Source of the DNA: Burkholderia pseudomultivorans
GTDB lineage: Bacteria; Pseudomonadota; Gammaproteobacteria; Burkholderiales; Burkholderiaceae
Assembly: GCF_001718415.1 (NCBI RefSeq)
Contig: NZ_CP013377.1
Location: 868,001-932,000 of the forward strand
Direction of reading: 5' to 3'
Length of the DNA: 64,000 nucleotides
Shown here: one piece after another, positions 33,976 through 42,644 of the stretch
How the letters are laid out: every line of letters starts with the position of its first letter
Position numbering within the stretch: position 1 is the first letter of the stretch
Position numbers and translations under genes: made by a program
The notes under the pieces: model-generated
Databases searched by the model: none
Told to the model about the DNA's origin: nothing
Seen by the model: the letters and a program-made list of their open reading frames with translations, nothing else

Positions 33976-35226
33976 GTGACTGTGTCCAGGCTGCCGCTCG
34001 ACGGCATACGCGTGATCGATTTTTCCCGGGTACTGGCGGGGCCGTTGTGTTCGGCGCTGCTCGGCGACCTCGGCGCCGAGGTGATCAAGATCGAGCCGCC
34101 GGCGGGCGACGACTATCGTGCGATCGGGCCGTTCGCGAACGGCGAGAGCGGACTGTTCGGCGCAATGAACCGCAACAAGCGCAGCGTCGTGATCGACCTG
34201 AAGACCGACGACGGGCAGGCGCTCGCGCAAGCGCTGTGCGCGCAGGCCGATGTCGTCGTCGAGAATTTCCGGCCCGGCGTCGCCGAGCGGCTCGGAATCG
34301 GCTATGCGGCGCTGTCGGCGCGCCATCCGCGGCTGATCTACGCGAGCGTGTCGGGGTTTGGGCAGACCGGGCCGGAATCGCGCCGGCCCGCGTACGACAT
34401 CATCCTGCAGGCGATGTGCGGACTGATGGATGCGACCGGCGCACCGGACGGCGAGCCGACGCTGGTCGGCGATTCGGTATCCGACGTGATCAGCGGGATC
34501 TTCGCGTCATGGGGCGTGCTGGCCGCGCTCGTCGCGCGCGATCGCACCGGCGCCGGCACGCATGTCGACGTGTCGATGTTCGACGCGACGCTGAACCTGA
34601 CCGCGGCGCTGGTCGCGCGCTATGCGACCACCGGCGTCGCGCAGCCGCGCGTCGGCAATCGCCATCCGACTTCCGCGCCGTTCGGCGCGTATCGCGCGGT
34701 CGACGGGCACTTCGTCGTTGCCGTGCTCAACAACAAGCTGTTCGGCCTGCTGGCCGAGACGATCGGTCATCCGGCGCTGATCGACGATCCGCGTTTCGCA
34801 TCCGATGCGTCGCGCTGCGCGCATGAGGCTGCGTTGCGCGTGTGCATCGAGCAGTGGGCCGCCACGCGCTCGGTCGCGGACGTCAATGAGGAACTCGGTG
34901 CGGCGGGCATTCCGGTCGCGCCGATCCGCAGCGTGCAGCAGGCGCTCGAGAGCGACCACGCGCGCGTGCGGCGCGTGCTCGTCGAGACGGCCGCAGCCGA
35001 CGGTTCGACGATCCGGTTGCCTGCGCAGCCGCTGAAGTTTTCCGCCTATCCCGACACGCGCACGACACGCGCGCCGCAACTCGGCGAACACACGCGCGCA
35101 GTGCTCGAACGCGTGCTAGGCCTCGATGAGGCCGCGATCGCCGCGCTGGCGCAGGCCGGCGCGATCCACACGCCTGCCGCGACGTCGCGCCGGACCAACA
35201 CCCACCAGGAGATGAACGATGCTTAA
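33976..35226 (+). CDS. CaiB/BaiF family (class III) CoA transferase
   Basis: 416 aa starting at GTG 33976, placed by AGGAG nine bases upstream; an ATG at 33971 is out of frame and stops at once. Family signatures: GIRVIDFSRVLAGPLCSALL at 10-29, GAEVIKIEPP, RNKRSVVIDLK, and GDSVSD near 165-170 carrying the probable catalytic Asp (Asp166) that forms the acyl anhydride. It transfers CoA between carboxylic acids without ATP. The gene overlaps the acyl-CoA dehydrogenase start by 8 bp, so the two are translationally coupled: activation of an acid followed by dehydrogenation. The acid is unknown; a C4-C6 mono- or dicarboxylate is my guess. Confidence 0.92.
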   Translation: MTVSRLPLDGIRVIDFSRVLAGPLCSALLGDLGAEVIKIEPPAGDDYRAIGPFANGESGLFGAMNRNKRSVVIDLKTDDGQALAQALCAQADVVVENFRPGVAERLGIGYAALSARHPRLIYASVSGFGQTGPESRRPAYDIILQAMCGLMDATGAPDGEPTLVGDSVSDVISGIFASWGVLAALVARDRTGAGTHVDVSMFDATLNLTAALVARYATTGVAQPRVGNRHPTSAPFGAYRAVDGHFVVAVLNNKLFGLLAETIGHPALIDDPRFASDASRCAHEAALRVCIEQWAATRSVADVNEELGAAGIPVAPIRSVQQALESDHARVRRVLVETAAADGSTIRLPAQPLKFSAYPDTRTTRAPQLGEHTRAVLERVLGLDEAAIAALAQAGAIHTPAATSRRTNTHQEMNDA

Positions 35227-36358
35227 ACGACTGGGCGTCGGCGATGCCGACCTCGAAATTGCCGATGCGATCCGTCGCTTTGCACGAGCCGAACTTGCGC
35301 CGCATGCGGCGCAGGTCGATCGCGACGAAACGTCGACGACGCGCTACGTGCCGGCACTCGCCGAACTCGGGGTGATGGGGATGAACCTGCCGGAACGATG
35401 GGGCGGCACCGGCGCATCGCCGGCCGCGATCATCCTCGCGCTGGCCGAGATCGCGCAGGCCTGCGCGGCGACGTCGTCGATGATCGGCGCGCACTATCTG
35501 GCGACCGACTCGGTGCTGATCGGCGGCGACGACGCATTGCGTGCGCGCTATCTGTCGGACGCGGCGACCGGTGCGAAGCTCGGCGCATTCGCGCTGACCG
35601 AACCGCAGGCCGGCTCGAACCCGGCCGGCATGACCACGCAGGCGGTGCGCGACGGCGACGGCTATCGCATTCACGGCGTCAAGCATTTCATTTCGAACGC
35701 GGATGCTGCGCAATTCATCGTCGTCTATGCGAAAACCGCGCCGGAACTCGGCACACGCGGGATCAGCGCATTCGTCGTCGATCGCGACACGCCGGGCGTG
35801 TCGGTGTCCGCGCCGGAGAAACTGATGGGCATTCACGGCGCGCCTGCCCACGAAGTCGCGTTCGATTGCGTGGTGCCGGCGTCGAACCGGCTCGGCGAAG
35901 AGGGCAGCGGCTTTCGCACCGCAATGAAGGTGCTCGACAACAGCCGCCTCGATGTCGCGGCGACGAGCCTCGGGATCGCCGAAGCGGCGCTCGGCGATGC
36001 GATCGACTGGGCGAAGCAGCGCCACGTCGGCGGCGAGCCGCTGGCGAACAAGCAGGGCCTGCAGTGGCGATTCGCCGACATGAAGACGCAGCTCGAAGCC
36101 GCATGGCTGCTCACGTTGCAGGCCGCCGCACGGCGTGCGGCCGGCGAGCCGTTCACCGACCTGGCGTCGATGGCGAAGCTGTATGCGTCGGAAATGGTCG
36201 CGTTCGTGACCGACGCCGCCTTGCAGGTCCACGGCGGGTATGGCTTCACGCGCGAAATGCGGATCGAGCGCCTCGTGCGCGATGCGCGGATCCTGCGGAT
36301 CTACGAAGGCTCGTCGGAGATCCAGCGCACGGTGATCGCACGCACGATGCTGGCGTGA
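35219..36358 (+). CDS. Acyl-CoA dehydrogenase
   Basis: 379 aa, standard length. FAFTEPQAGSNPAG-like block (FALTEPQAGSNPAGMTTQ, near 123-140), KHFISNADAAQF, and QVHGGYGFTREMRIERLVRD (about 336-355). Catalytic Glu363 lies in IYEGSSEIQR. It oxidises the acyl-CoA produced by the coupled CoA transferase; electrons go to the ETF encoded immediately downstream. Start overlaps the preceding stop. Confidence 0.94.
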   Translation: MLKRLGVGDADLEIADAIRRFARAELAPHAAQVDRDETSTTRYVPALAELGVMGMNLPERWGGTGASPAAIILALAEIAQACAATSSMIGAHYLATDSVLIGGDDALRARYLSDAATGAKLGAFALTEPQAGSNPAGMTTQAVRDGDGYRIHGVKHFISNADAAQFIVVYAKTAPELGTRGISAFVVDRDTPGVSVSAPEKLMGIHGAPAHEVAFDCVVPASNRLGEEGSGFRTAMKVLDNSRLDVAATSLGIAEAALGDAIDWAKQRHVGGEPLANKQGLQWRFADMKTQLEAAWLLTLQAAARRAAGEPFTDLASMAKLYASEMVAFVTDAALQVHGGYGFTREMRIERLVRDARILRIYEGSSEIQRTVIARTMLA

Positions 36359-36391
36359 CGGCGAACGAAACGAGACAAGGCGAGGAGACGA

Positions 36392-37144
36392 ATGGTGAAG
36401 ATTCTGGTGCCAGTGAAAAGAGTGGTCGATTACAACGTGAAGGTCCGCGTGAAGTCGGACAACACGGGCGTCGATATCGCGAACGTGAAGATGTCGATGA
36501 ACCCGTTCGACGAGATCGCTGTTGAAGAAGCGGTGCGCCTGAAGGAAGCAGGCGTCGCGACCGAAGTGGTGGCCGTGTCGGTCGGTGTGGCGCAAGCGCA
36601 GGAAACGCTGCGCACGGCGCTGGCGATCGGCGCGGATCGCGCGATCCTCGTCGAGTCGAACGACGGCGTCGAGCCGCTGGCTGTGGCGAAGATACTGAAG
36701 GCGCTGGTCGACAAGGAGCAGCCGCAGCTCGTGATCCTCGGCAAGCAGGCGATCGACGACGATTCGAACCAGACCGGTCAGATGCTCGCCGCGCTGGCAG
36801 GGCTGCCGCAGGCGACGTTCGCCTCGAAGGTGACGATTGCCGACGGCAAGGCGACGGTTGCACGCGAAGTGGACGGCGGCGCGGAAACGCTGTCGCTTCA
36901 ACTGCCCGCAGTCGTCACCACGGATTTGCGCCTGAACGAGCCGCGCTACGTGACGCTGCCGAACATCATGAAGGCGAAGAAGAAGCCGCTGGAAACGGTG
37001 AAGCCCGAAGACCTCGGCGTGGACGTCGCGCCGCGTCTGAAGACGCTGAAGGTGGCCGAGCCGCCGAAGCGCGCAGCCGGCGTGAAGGTGCCGGACGTGA
37101 AGACGCTGGTCGAGAAGCTGAAGACCGAAGCCAAGGTGCTGTAA
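36392..37144 (+). CDS. etfB: Electron transfer flavoprotein beta subunit
   Basis: 250 aa, typical size. [20 protein letters not shown] at the N-terminus, [19 protein letters not shown], and the recognition loop and AMP-binding region [19 protein letters not shown] (near 109-127) are nearly as in housekeeping beta-proteobacterial Etf[17 protein letters not shown] follows. It binds AMP and forms the ETF heterodimer with the next gene. The placement behind an acyl-CoA dehydrogenase suggests a dedicated or second ETF copy for this operon. Confidence 0.96.
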   Translation: MVKILVPVKRVVDYNVKVRVKSDNTGVDIANVKMSMNPFDEIAVEEAVRLKEAGVATEVVAVSVGVAQAQETLRTALAIGADRAILVESNDGVEPLAVAKILKALVDKEQPQLVILGKQAIDDDSNQTGQMLAALAGLPQATFASKVTIADGKATVAREVDGGAETLSLQLPAVVTTDLRLNEPRYVTLPNIMKAKKKPLETVKPEDLGVDVAPRLKTLKVAEPPKRAAGVKVPDVKTLVEKLKTEAKVL

Positions 37145-37159
37145 AGGGAGCGGATAGAA

Positions 37160-38092
37160 ATGACGATTCTGGTAATTGCAGAACACGACAACGCGTCGAT
37201 CAAGGCCGCGACGCTGAACACGGTGGCAGCGGCGCAGAAGATCGGCGGCGACATTCACGTGCTGGTCGCCGGTCACAACGCGCAGGGCGCAGCCGATGCG
37301 GCCGCGAAGATCGCCGGCGTGGCGAAGGTGCTGCTGGCCGATGCGCCGCAGCTCGAAGCGGGCCTCGCGGAAAACGTCGAAGCGACCGCGCTGAACATCG
37401 CGAAGGACTATTCGCACATCCTCGCGCCGGCGACTGCGTACGGCAAGAACATCGCACCGCGTATCGCCGCGAAGCTCGACGTCGCGCAGATCTCGGACAT
37501 CACGGCGGTCGATTCGGCCGACACGTTCGAGCGCCCGATCTACGCCGGCAACGCGATCGCGACGGTGCAGTCGAGCGATCCGATCAAGGTGATCACGGTG
37601 CGTGCGACGGGTTTCGATCCGGTTGCGGCTGAAGGCGGCAGCGCGCCGGTCGAGAAGATCGAAGCGGCGGCAGATGCAGGCAAGTCGCAGTTCGTGAGCC
37701 GTGAAGTGACGAAGCTGGATCGTCCGGAACTGACCTCGGCGAGCACCATCGTCTCGGGCGGTCGTGGCCTGGGCAGCGGCGAGAACTACACGAAGGTGCT
37801 GGAGCCGCTGGCGGACAAGCTGTCGGCCGCACTCGGTGCTTCGCGCGCGGCAGTGGACGCGGGCTACGTGCCGAACGACTACCAGGTCGGCCAGACCGGC
37901 AAGATCGTCGCACCGCAGCTGTACATCGCGGTCGGCATCTCAGGTGCGATCCAGCACCTGGCCGGCATGAAGGATTCGAAGGTGATCGTCGCGATCAACA
38001 AGGATCCCGAAGCACCGATCTTCAGCGTGGCCGACTATGGTCTGGTCGGCGATCTGCACGAGATGGTCCCGGCGCTGACCGCGTCGCTCTGA
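37160..38092 (+). CDS. etfA: Electron transfer flavoprotein alpha subunit
   Basis: 310 aa, 15 bp after etfB. The C-terminal FAD domain has [13 protein letters not shown] (near 195-207), [37 protein letters not shown] (254-270) and [20 protein letters not shown] (278-297). It holds the FAD that takes electrons from acyl-CoA dehydrogenases and passes them to ETF-ubiquinone oxidoreductase. A short palindromic hairpin follows at 38107. Confidence 0.96.
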   Translation: MTILVIAEHDNASIKAATLNTVAAAQKIGGDIHVLVAGHNAQGAADAAAKIAGVAKVLLADAPQLEAGLAENVEATALNIAKDYSHILAPATAYGKNIAPRIAAKLDVAQISDITAVDSADTFERPIYAGNAIATVQSSDPIKVITVRATGFDPVAAEGGSAPVEKIEAAADAGKSQFVSREVTKLDRPELTSASTIVSGGRGLGSGENYTKVLEPLADKLSAALGASRAAVDAGYVPNDYQVGQTGKIVAPQLYIAVGISGAIQHLAGMKDSKVIVAINKDPEAPIFSVADYGLVGDLHEMVPALTASL

Positions 38093-38106
38093 TTTCCACA
38101 CCCGTT

Positions 38107-38124
38107 CAGGATCGGTCGATCCTG
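38107..38124. terminator. Hairpin after etfA
   Basis: CAGGATCG-GT-CGATCCTG, eight pairs with a very short loop and no T tract. Possible end of the etf operon transcript; weak. Confidence 0.3.
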
Positions 38125-38261
38125 CGCGCGCGGCTGCATCGTTGCGGCCGACGCGCGAACCACGCGAGGGGCAGCGTCTGCGCCGACGACGAATCGCCGG
38201 TGGCGCGGCACGAGCACCGAGCGAACCTCAAGCGCAGTTTTCCACCGGTCAGGAGCCGAGC

Positions 38262-39692
38262 ATGGAACGTACCGCTTCATCCGTCGCCAATCCGTCGCTG
38301 ATCGAGCGCCGCTCGATCGACTATATTCCCGAAGCCGAGCGCCACGGCAGTCTCTTCAGTCAATTCACCCTGTGGTTCGGCGCGAACCTGCAGGTCACGG
38401 CGGTCGTCGTCGGCGCGCTCGCGGTCGTGCTGGGCGGCGACGTATTCTGGTCGTTGATCGGCCTGCTGGCGGGGCAGTTGCTCGGCGGCGCGGTGATGGC
38501 GCTGCACGGTGCGCAGGGTCCGCAGCTCGGGTTGCCGCAGATGATCTCGAGTCGCGTGCAGTTCGGCGTGTACGGCGCGATCGTACCGCTCGCGCTCGTC
38601 TGCGTGATGTATGTCGGCTTCTCGGCGGGCGGGACCGTGCTGGCCGGGCAGGCGATCGCCGAGCTGCTGGACGTCGGCCGGCCGGCCGCGATCCTGATCT
38701 TCTCGGCGCTCGTCGTGTTGCTCACCGGCCTCGGCTACCGGACGATCCATGCGATGGGCCGCGTGTCGAGCATCGTCGGTTCGCTCGCATTCCTGTACCT
38801 GTTCGCGAGCCTGCTGCACGGGCACGCGTTCGGCGTACTGCTCGCGAATCGCCATTTCACCGTTGCATCGTTCCTGCTCGCAGTATCGCTGTCCGCGTCG
38901 TGGCAGATCGCATACGGGCCGTATGTCGCCGACTATTCGCGCTACCTGCCGCGATCGACGCCGCCCGGCAAGACCTTCGCGGCGGTGTTCTGCGGCACGG
39001 TGATCGGTGCGCAGGTGTCGATGACGTTCGGCGTGCTGGCTGCCGCGCTGGCCGGCGACCGCTTCTCCGGCCACGAGGTGTCGTTCATCGTCGGCCTCGG
39101 CGCGACGGGCGCGATCGCCGCGGTGCTCTATCTGACGATCGCGCTGGGCAAGCTGACGATCACGACGCTCAACGCGTACGGCAGCGTGATGTCGGTTGCG
39201 GCGATCCTGACCGGCTTCGGCGGCCGACGCGAAATCTCGCCGCGCACGCGCATCGCGTTCGTGCTGCTGACCGTGGCCGCGTCGAGCAGCATCGCACTCG
39301 CCGGACAGCACGATTTCCTGAAGGCGTTCTCGTCGTTCCTGCTGTTCCTGCTCGTGTTCTTCACGCCGTGGAGCGCGATCAACCTGGTCGACTACTACTG
39401 CGTGACGCGCGAACGCTACGACGTGCCGGCGCTGTTCGAACCCGACGGCCGCTACGGCCGCTGGAACGTCGCCGGTATCGTCGTGTATGCGCTCGGCGTG
39501 CTCGTGCAGATGCCGTTCGTCGCGACCGGCTTCTACACCGGGGCGTGGGTCGATGCATTGGGCGGCGTGGATGTGTCGTGGATCGTCGGCCTGATCGTGC
39601 CGGCCCTGCTGTACTACGCCGTATCGCGCGGATCACAGGCCAGCGTGCCCGACCGGCCGATCCTGCCCGAATCGGCCGCCGACGTCGATTGA
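38262..39692 (+). CDS. NCS1-family permease (purine/cytosine permease type)
   Basis: 476 aa from the ATG at 38262, which has AGGAG seven bases upstream; an upstream frame to 38142 is unsupported. About twelve membrane spans; the N-terminal RSIDYIPEAERHGSLFSQFT then LWFGANLQ is the conserved NCS1 lead-in with the first substrate-contacting span. Later GPYVADYSRYLPRSTP and FFTPWSAINLVDYYCVTRERYD are typical. It would import a nucleobase or a related compound (cytosine, purines, hydantoin, thiamine precursors) with H+ or Na+. The end overlaps the convergent regulator gene by 79 bp. It could belong to the etf operon but has a 169-bp gap. Confidence 0.9.
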   Translation: MERTASSVANPSLIERRSIDYIPEAERHGSLFSQFTLWFGANLQVTAVVVGALAVVLGGDVFWSLIGLLAGQLLGGAVMALHGAQGPQLGLPQMISSRVQFGVYGAIVPLALVCVMYVGFSAGGTVLAGQAIAELLDVGRPAAILIFSALVVLLTGLGYRTIHAMGRVSSIVGSLAFLYLFASLLHGHAFGVLLANRHFTVASFLLAVSLSASWQIAYGPYVADYSRYLPRSTPPGKTFAAVFCGTVIGAQVSMTFGVLAAALAGDRFSGHEVSFIVGLGATGAIAAVLYLTIALGKLTITTLNAYGSVMSVAAILTGFGGRREISPRTRIAFVLLTVAASSSIALAGQHDFLKAFSSFLLFLLVFFTPWSAINLVDYYCVTRERYDVPALFEPDGRYGRWNVAGIVVYALGVLVQMPFVATGFYTGAWVDALGGVDVSWIVGLIVPALLYYAVSRGSQASVPDRPILPESAADVD

Positions 39693-41125
39693 CCTGACGC
39701 ACCTGGCCCGCGCGTCGCATCCATCGCGCGTGCCAGCGCATCGAACACGGCCGGCCCCTTGCAGCGCGACACGTTGAAGCGCAGGTACGACGTCGCGCCG
39801 CGCGACGCGCTGAACACGTTGCCGGGCGCGAGCACGACATCGTGGTCGAGCGCATGCCGCGCGACGCGCGCGGCGTCGAGCCCATCCGGCAGTTCCGCCC
39901 ACACGAACAGCCCGCCGCGCGGCTCGGTCCAGATTGCGAGCCCCGCGCGTGCGAGCCGCCGGATCGTTTCGCCCATCGCGTCCGCGAGGCGCGCGCGCAG
40001 GCTGTCGAGATGGCGCCGGTAGGTGCCGTCGACGAGCAGCCGATGCACGACGCTTGCGCCGATCTGCGCATGGCCGAACGACGTCGCGAGCTTCAGGTCG
40101 ACGAGTGCGTCGATCCACTCGGGGCGCGCGGCGACATAACCGCAGCGGATGGCGGCCGACAGCGTCTTCGAGAAGCTGCCGATCGACACGACGCGCGACA
40201 GCCCGTCGAAGGCCGCGAGCCGCGGCGCAGGCGTGGTTTCGAAATCCGCGAAGATGTCGTCCTCGACGATCAGCAGTCCGTGCTCGGCCGCGAGCGTCAG
40301 CAGCCGATGCGCGACGGGCGGCGCGAGCGTCGCGCCGGTCGGGTTGTGCAGCGCCGCGTTGGTGATGTAAAGGCGCGGTCGATGCTCGACGAGCGTCTGT
40401 TCGAAGCGCGCGAGATCGGGCCCGTTCGGCGTGTACGGGACGCTGACGATCCGCGCACGATGCGCGCGCAGCAGCGCGTGGAAGTTGAAGTAGCACGGAT
40501 CGTCGAGCACCACCGTGTCGCCCGGCTCCAGCAGCAGGCGGCACACGAGGTCGAGTGCCTGCGTGCCGCTGTCGGTCAGCATGATCTGCGCAGGCTCGGC
40601 ATGGACGCCGTGCTGCGCGAGCCGCCATGCGAGTTGCTGGCGCAGCGCGGGCAGGCCGGACGGCGTCGCGTAGTCGGTGAGTGCGTCGGGCTCGTCGCGC
40701 GATGCGGCGCGCAGCGCGCGGCGCAGGCTCTCGTCGGGCAGCCACGACGCGGGCAGCCAGCCGCAGCCGGGCTTGACGGCGGTCGGCGCCGATTCGAGCG
40801 ACTGGCGCGTGAGCCACAGCGGATCGAGTTCGCGATCGAGGCGCGGGCCGAGATCCGCGAGCGCGAGCGGCGGTGCGTGCCCGGACACGTAGAAGCCCGA
40901 TCCGCGCCGCGCGACCAGCACGCCTTCGCTCGCGAGCCGTTCGTACGCGTCGACGACCGTCGACTTCGACACATGCAGCGCATCGGCCATCATCCGGATC
41001 GACGAGACGCGCGCGCCGGGCATCAGCGCGCGGCTCGCGATCCGCGCGCGCAGCGTGTCCATCACGGTTTCCACGCGCGTGCGCGACGCGGCGGGCGGAG
41101 TCGGGGTAGGGGCGGAACGGGCCAT
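39614..41125 (-). CDS. MocR/PdxR-type regulator (GntR HTH fused to aminotransferase-like domain)
   Basis: 503 aa. Winged GntR HTH at about 20-80 (PGARVSSIRMMADALHVSKS then TVVDAYERLASEG) and a fold-type I aminotransferase domain from about 120. The latter has LTDSGTQALDLVCRLLLEPG, DDPCYFNFHALLRAHR, HNPTGATL, EDDIFADF and the PLP Lys in GSFSKTLSAAIRCGY. These proteins use PLP or its adduct as effector. Divergent from the DMT exporter gene with an inverted repeat in between. The C-terminal 25 residues (ATRGPGASGQST onwards) run over the end of the NCS1 permease gene. Confidence 0.92.
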   Translation of the reverse strand: MARSAPTPTPPAASRTRVETVMDTLRARIASRALMPGARVSSIRMMADALHVSKSTVVDAYERLASEGVLVARRGSGFYVSGHAPPLALADLGPRLDRELDPLWLTRQSLESAPTAVKPGCGWLPASWLPDESLRRALRAASRDEPDALTDYATPSGLPALRQQLAWRLAQHGVHAEPAQIMLTDSGTQALDLVCRLLLEPGDTVVLDDPCYFNFHALLRAHRARIVSVPYTPNGPDLARFEQTLVEHRPRLYITNAALHNPTGATLAPPVAHRLLTLAAEHGLLIVEDDIFADFETTPAPRLAAFDGLSRVVSIGSFSKTLSAAIRCGYVAARPEWIDALVDLKLATSFGHAQIGASVVHRLLVDGTYRRHLDSLRARLADAMGETIRRLARAGLAIWTEPRGGLFVWAELPDGLDAARVARHALDHDVVLAPGNVFSASRGATSYLRFNVSRCKGPAVFDALARAMDATRGPGASGQSTSAADSGRIGRSGTLACDPRDTA

Positions 41126-41136
41126 GGCGAGCGATG

Positions 41137-41165
41137 AACTGTACGGTCGTTGGTCCAGTACAGTT
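41137..41165. promoter_or_regulatory. Inverted repeat between MocR and DMT genes (operator candidate)
   Basis: AACTGTAC (41137-41144) and GTACAGTT (41158-41165), eight perfect pairs separated by 13 bp, lying 12 bp upstream of the MocR start. TTGGTCCAGTACA within it resembles MocR-type sites. Probably controls both divergent genes. Confidence 0.55.
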
Positions 41166-41253
41166 TGTCGAAATTGTATTGGGGTGTAGCTTACGCGCTT
41201 TTGGCGGGCGGCGGATCATCGGTCATCCACCTATTACCCGTTCAGGATTTCCC

Positions 41254-42141
41254 GTGCAAAAGACGACCGACGGATGGCTCAGCGGCCTGCTGGGCGTCAT
41301 CATTTTCAGCGGCTCGCTGCCTGCGACGCGGGTCGCGGTGCAGGGCCTCGACCCGCTGTTCCTCACGTTCGCGCGCGCGACGATCGCCGGCGCGCTCGGT
41401 CTGCTGCTGCTCGCGATGCTGAAGCAGAAGCGGCCGACGCGCAGCGAAGCCGTCTCGCTGCTGATCGTCGCGCTGGGCGTCGTGGTCGGCTTTCCGCTGC
41501 TGACCGCGCTCGCGCTGCGGCACGTGACGTCCGCGCATGCGATCGTGTTCGTCGGGCTGCTGCCGCTGGCGACCGCGCTGTTCGGCGTGTGGCGCGGCGG
41601 CGAGCGTCCGCGCGCGCCGTTCTGGGTGTTTTCGCTGGTCGGCAGCGGCGCGGTTGCGCTATTCGCGCTGCGCAACGGCGCTCACGCGTCGGTACTCGGC
41701 GATGCGCTGATGCTGGCCGCGATCGTCGCGTGCGGGCTCGGCTATGCGGAAGGGGCGCGCCTGTCGCGCGACCTCGGCGGCTGGCAGGTGATCTCGTGGG
41801 CGCTCGTGCTGTCGCTGCCGCTGATGCTGCCGCTCGCGTGGATCACGCGGCCTGCGTCGTTCGACGGCGTCGATGCGAGCGCGTTGTGGGGGCTCGCGTA
41901 CGTGTCGCTGTTCAGCATGCTGATTGGCTTCGTGTTCTGGTATCGCGGGCTCGCGCTCGGCGGGATCGCGGGCGTCGGCCAGTTGCAGCTGCTGCAGCCG
42001 TTCTTCGGGCTGCTGCTCGCGGCCGGACTGCTGCATGAAGCCGTGCCGGGTTCGATGGTGATCGTGACGGTCGTCGTCGTCGGGTGCGTGGCGGGCGCAA
42101 AGTATTTTTCGAAGGCGGTGCCGATGCGGCGCGCGGGGTGA
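41254..42141 (+). CDS. EamA/DMT family transporter
   Basis: 295 aa from the GTG at 41254 (AGGA upstream); the longer ORF from 41134 would read through the operator. Ten hydrophobic spans in two EamA repeats: repeat one near residues 10-135 (LLGVIIFSGSLPATRVAVQG, LTFARATIAGALGLLLLA), repeat two near 150-285 (FVFWYRGLALGGIAGVGQLQ, LLQPFFGLLLAAGLL). Inner-membrane exporter of an amino acid or metabolite. MocR neighbours often control such exporters or PLP-related genes, and this pairing suggests an amine or amino acid substrate. Confidence 0.88.
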   Translation: MQKTTDGWLSGLLGVIIFSGSLPATRVAVQGLDPLFLTFARATIAGALGLLLLAMLKQKRPTRSEAVSLLIVALGVVVGFPLLTALALRHVTSAHAIVFVGLLPLATALFGVWRGGERPRAPFWVFSLVGSGAVALFALRNGAHASVLGDALMLAAIVACGLGYAEGARLSRDLGGWQVISWALVLSLPLMLPLAWITRPASFDGVDASALWGLAYVSLFSMLIGFVFWYRGLALGGIAGVGQLQLLQPFFGLLLAAGLLHEAVPGSMVIVTVVVVGCVAGAKYFSKAVPMRRAG

Positions 42142-42166
42142 CGCACACGTACGCGCGTGCGGTTCG

Positions 42167-42202
42167 ACGCGTGCCATGGATCGAGCGATCCACGGCACGC
42201 GT
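42167..42202. terminator. Strong hairpin between convergent DMT and DUF3088 genes
   Basis: ACGCGTGCCATGGATC - GAGC - GATCCACGGCACGCGT: sixteen positions with a single A/C mismatch. No T tract, but it occupies the 94-bp convergent gap and probably ends both transcripts. Confidence 0.5.
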
Positions 42203-42235
42203 TGCTGCGTGCGTCAGGCAGCGGGCATAACGCGT

Positions 42236-42580
42236 TTATGCGACGTGCGCAACGCCATATTGCGACGACAGATATCTTCGGATGTCGGCCGGCGAGTCGA
42301 TGAAGCGCCGGCCGTTGTGCTCGCGCGTCGCGATCGTGTCGTCGGCGGGTGTCCGGTCGCGGCCGAGCACCAGGACCGGCGCCGACTGGTTGTCCGCGCC
42401 GATCAGCGCGACGATCAGCTGGCGCGGCCGCGGGGCATCGACATACTCGACGTCGACTGCGTCGCGCAGTTGCGGATAGAAACTCAGCAGCCCTTCGACG
42501 GCAACCGAATCGCCGCAGTAGAACGGACCGTCGCTGTCCTTGAAAAAGCCCGGGCGCAGGATGAACAGGGTGTCTTTCAT
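42236..42580 (-). CDS. DUF3088 domain protein
   Basis: 114 aa. MKDTLFILRPGF at the start, FYCGDSVAVEGLLSFYPQL with a single Cys, VEYVDAPRPRQLIVALIGAD and NQSAPVLVL are the pattern of the thioredoxin-like DUF3088 family as I know it. That Cys sits where a glutaredoxin would have its active site, but no second Cys follows. Role unknown. It ends the metC-ABC transporter gene group on this strand (64 bp after metC). Confidence 0.75.
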   Translation of the reverse strand: MKDTLFILRPGFFKDSDGPFYCGDSVAVEGLLSFYPQLRDAVDVEYVDAPRPRQLIVALIGADNQSAPVLVLGRDRTPADDTIATREHNGRRFIDSPADIRRYLSSQYGVAHVA

Positions 42581-42644
42581 ATATGTCTCGCTGGAAGGTT
42601 GAGGTCGTGCGTTGAGGAAAACGTAATGACGGGCGGCCGATGCA

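Noticed and set aside
34883..37417. 844-codon open frame on the minus strand
   Set aside because: It is antisense to the well-supported CoA transferase, acyl-CoA dehydrogenase and etfB genes; long antisense frames are expected at this GC content. The protein is His/Arg-rich without any domain.
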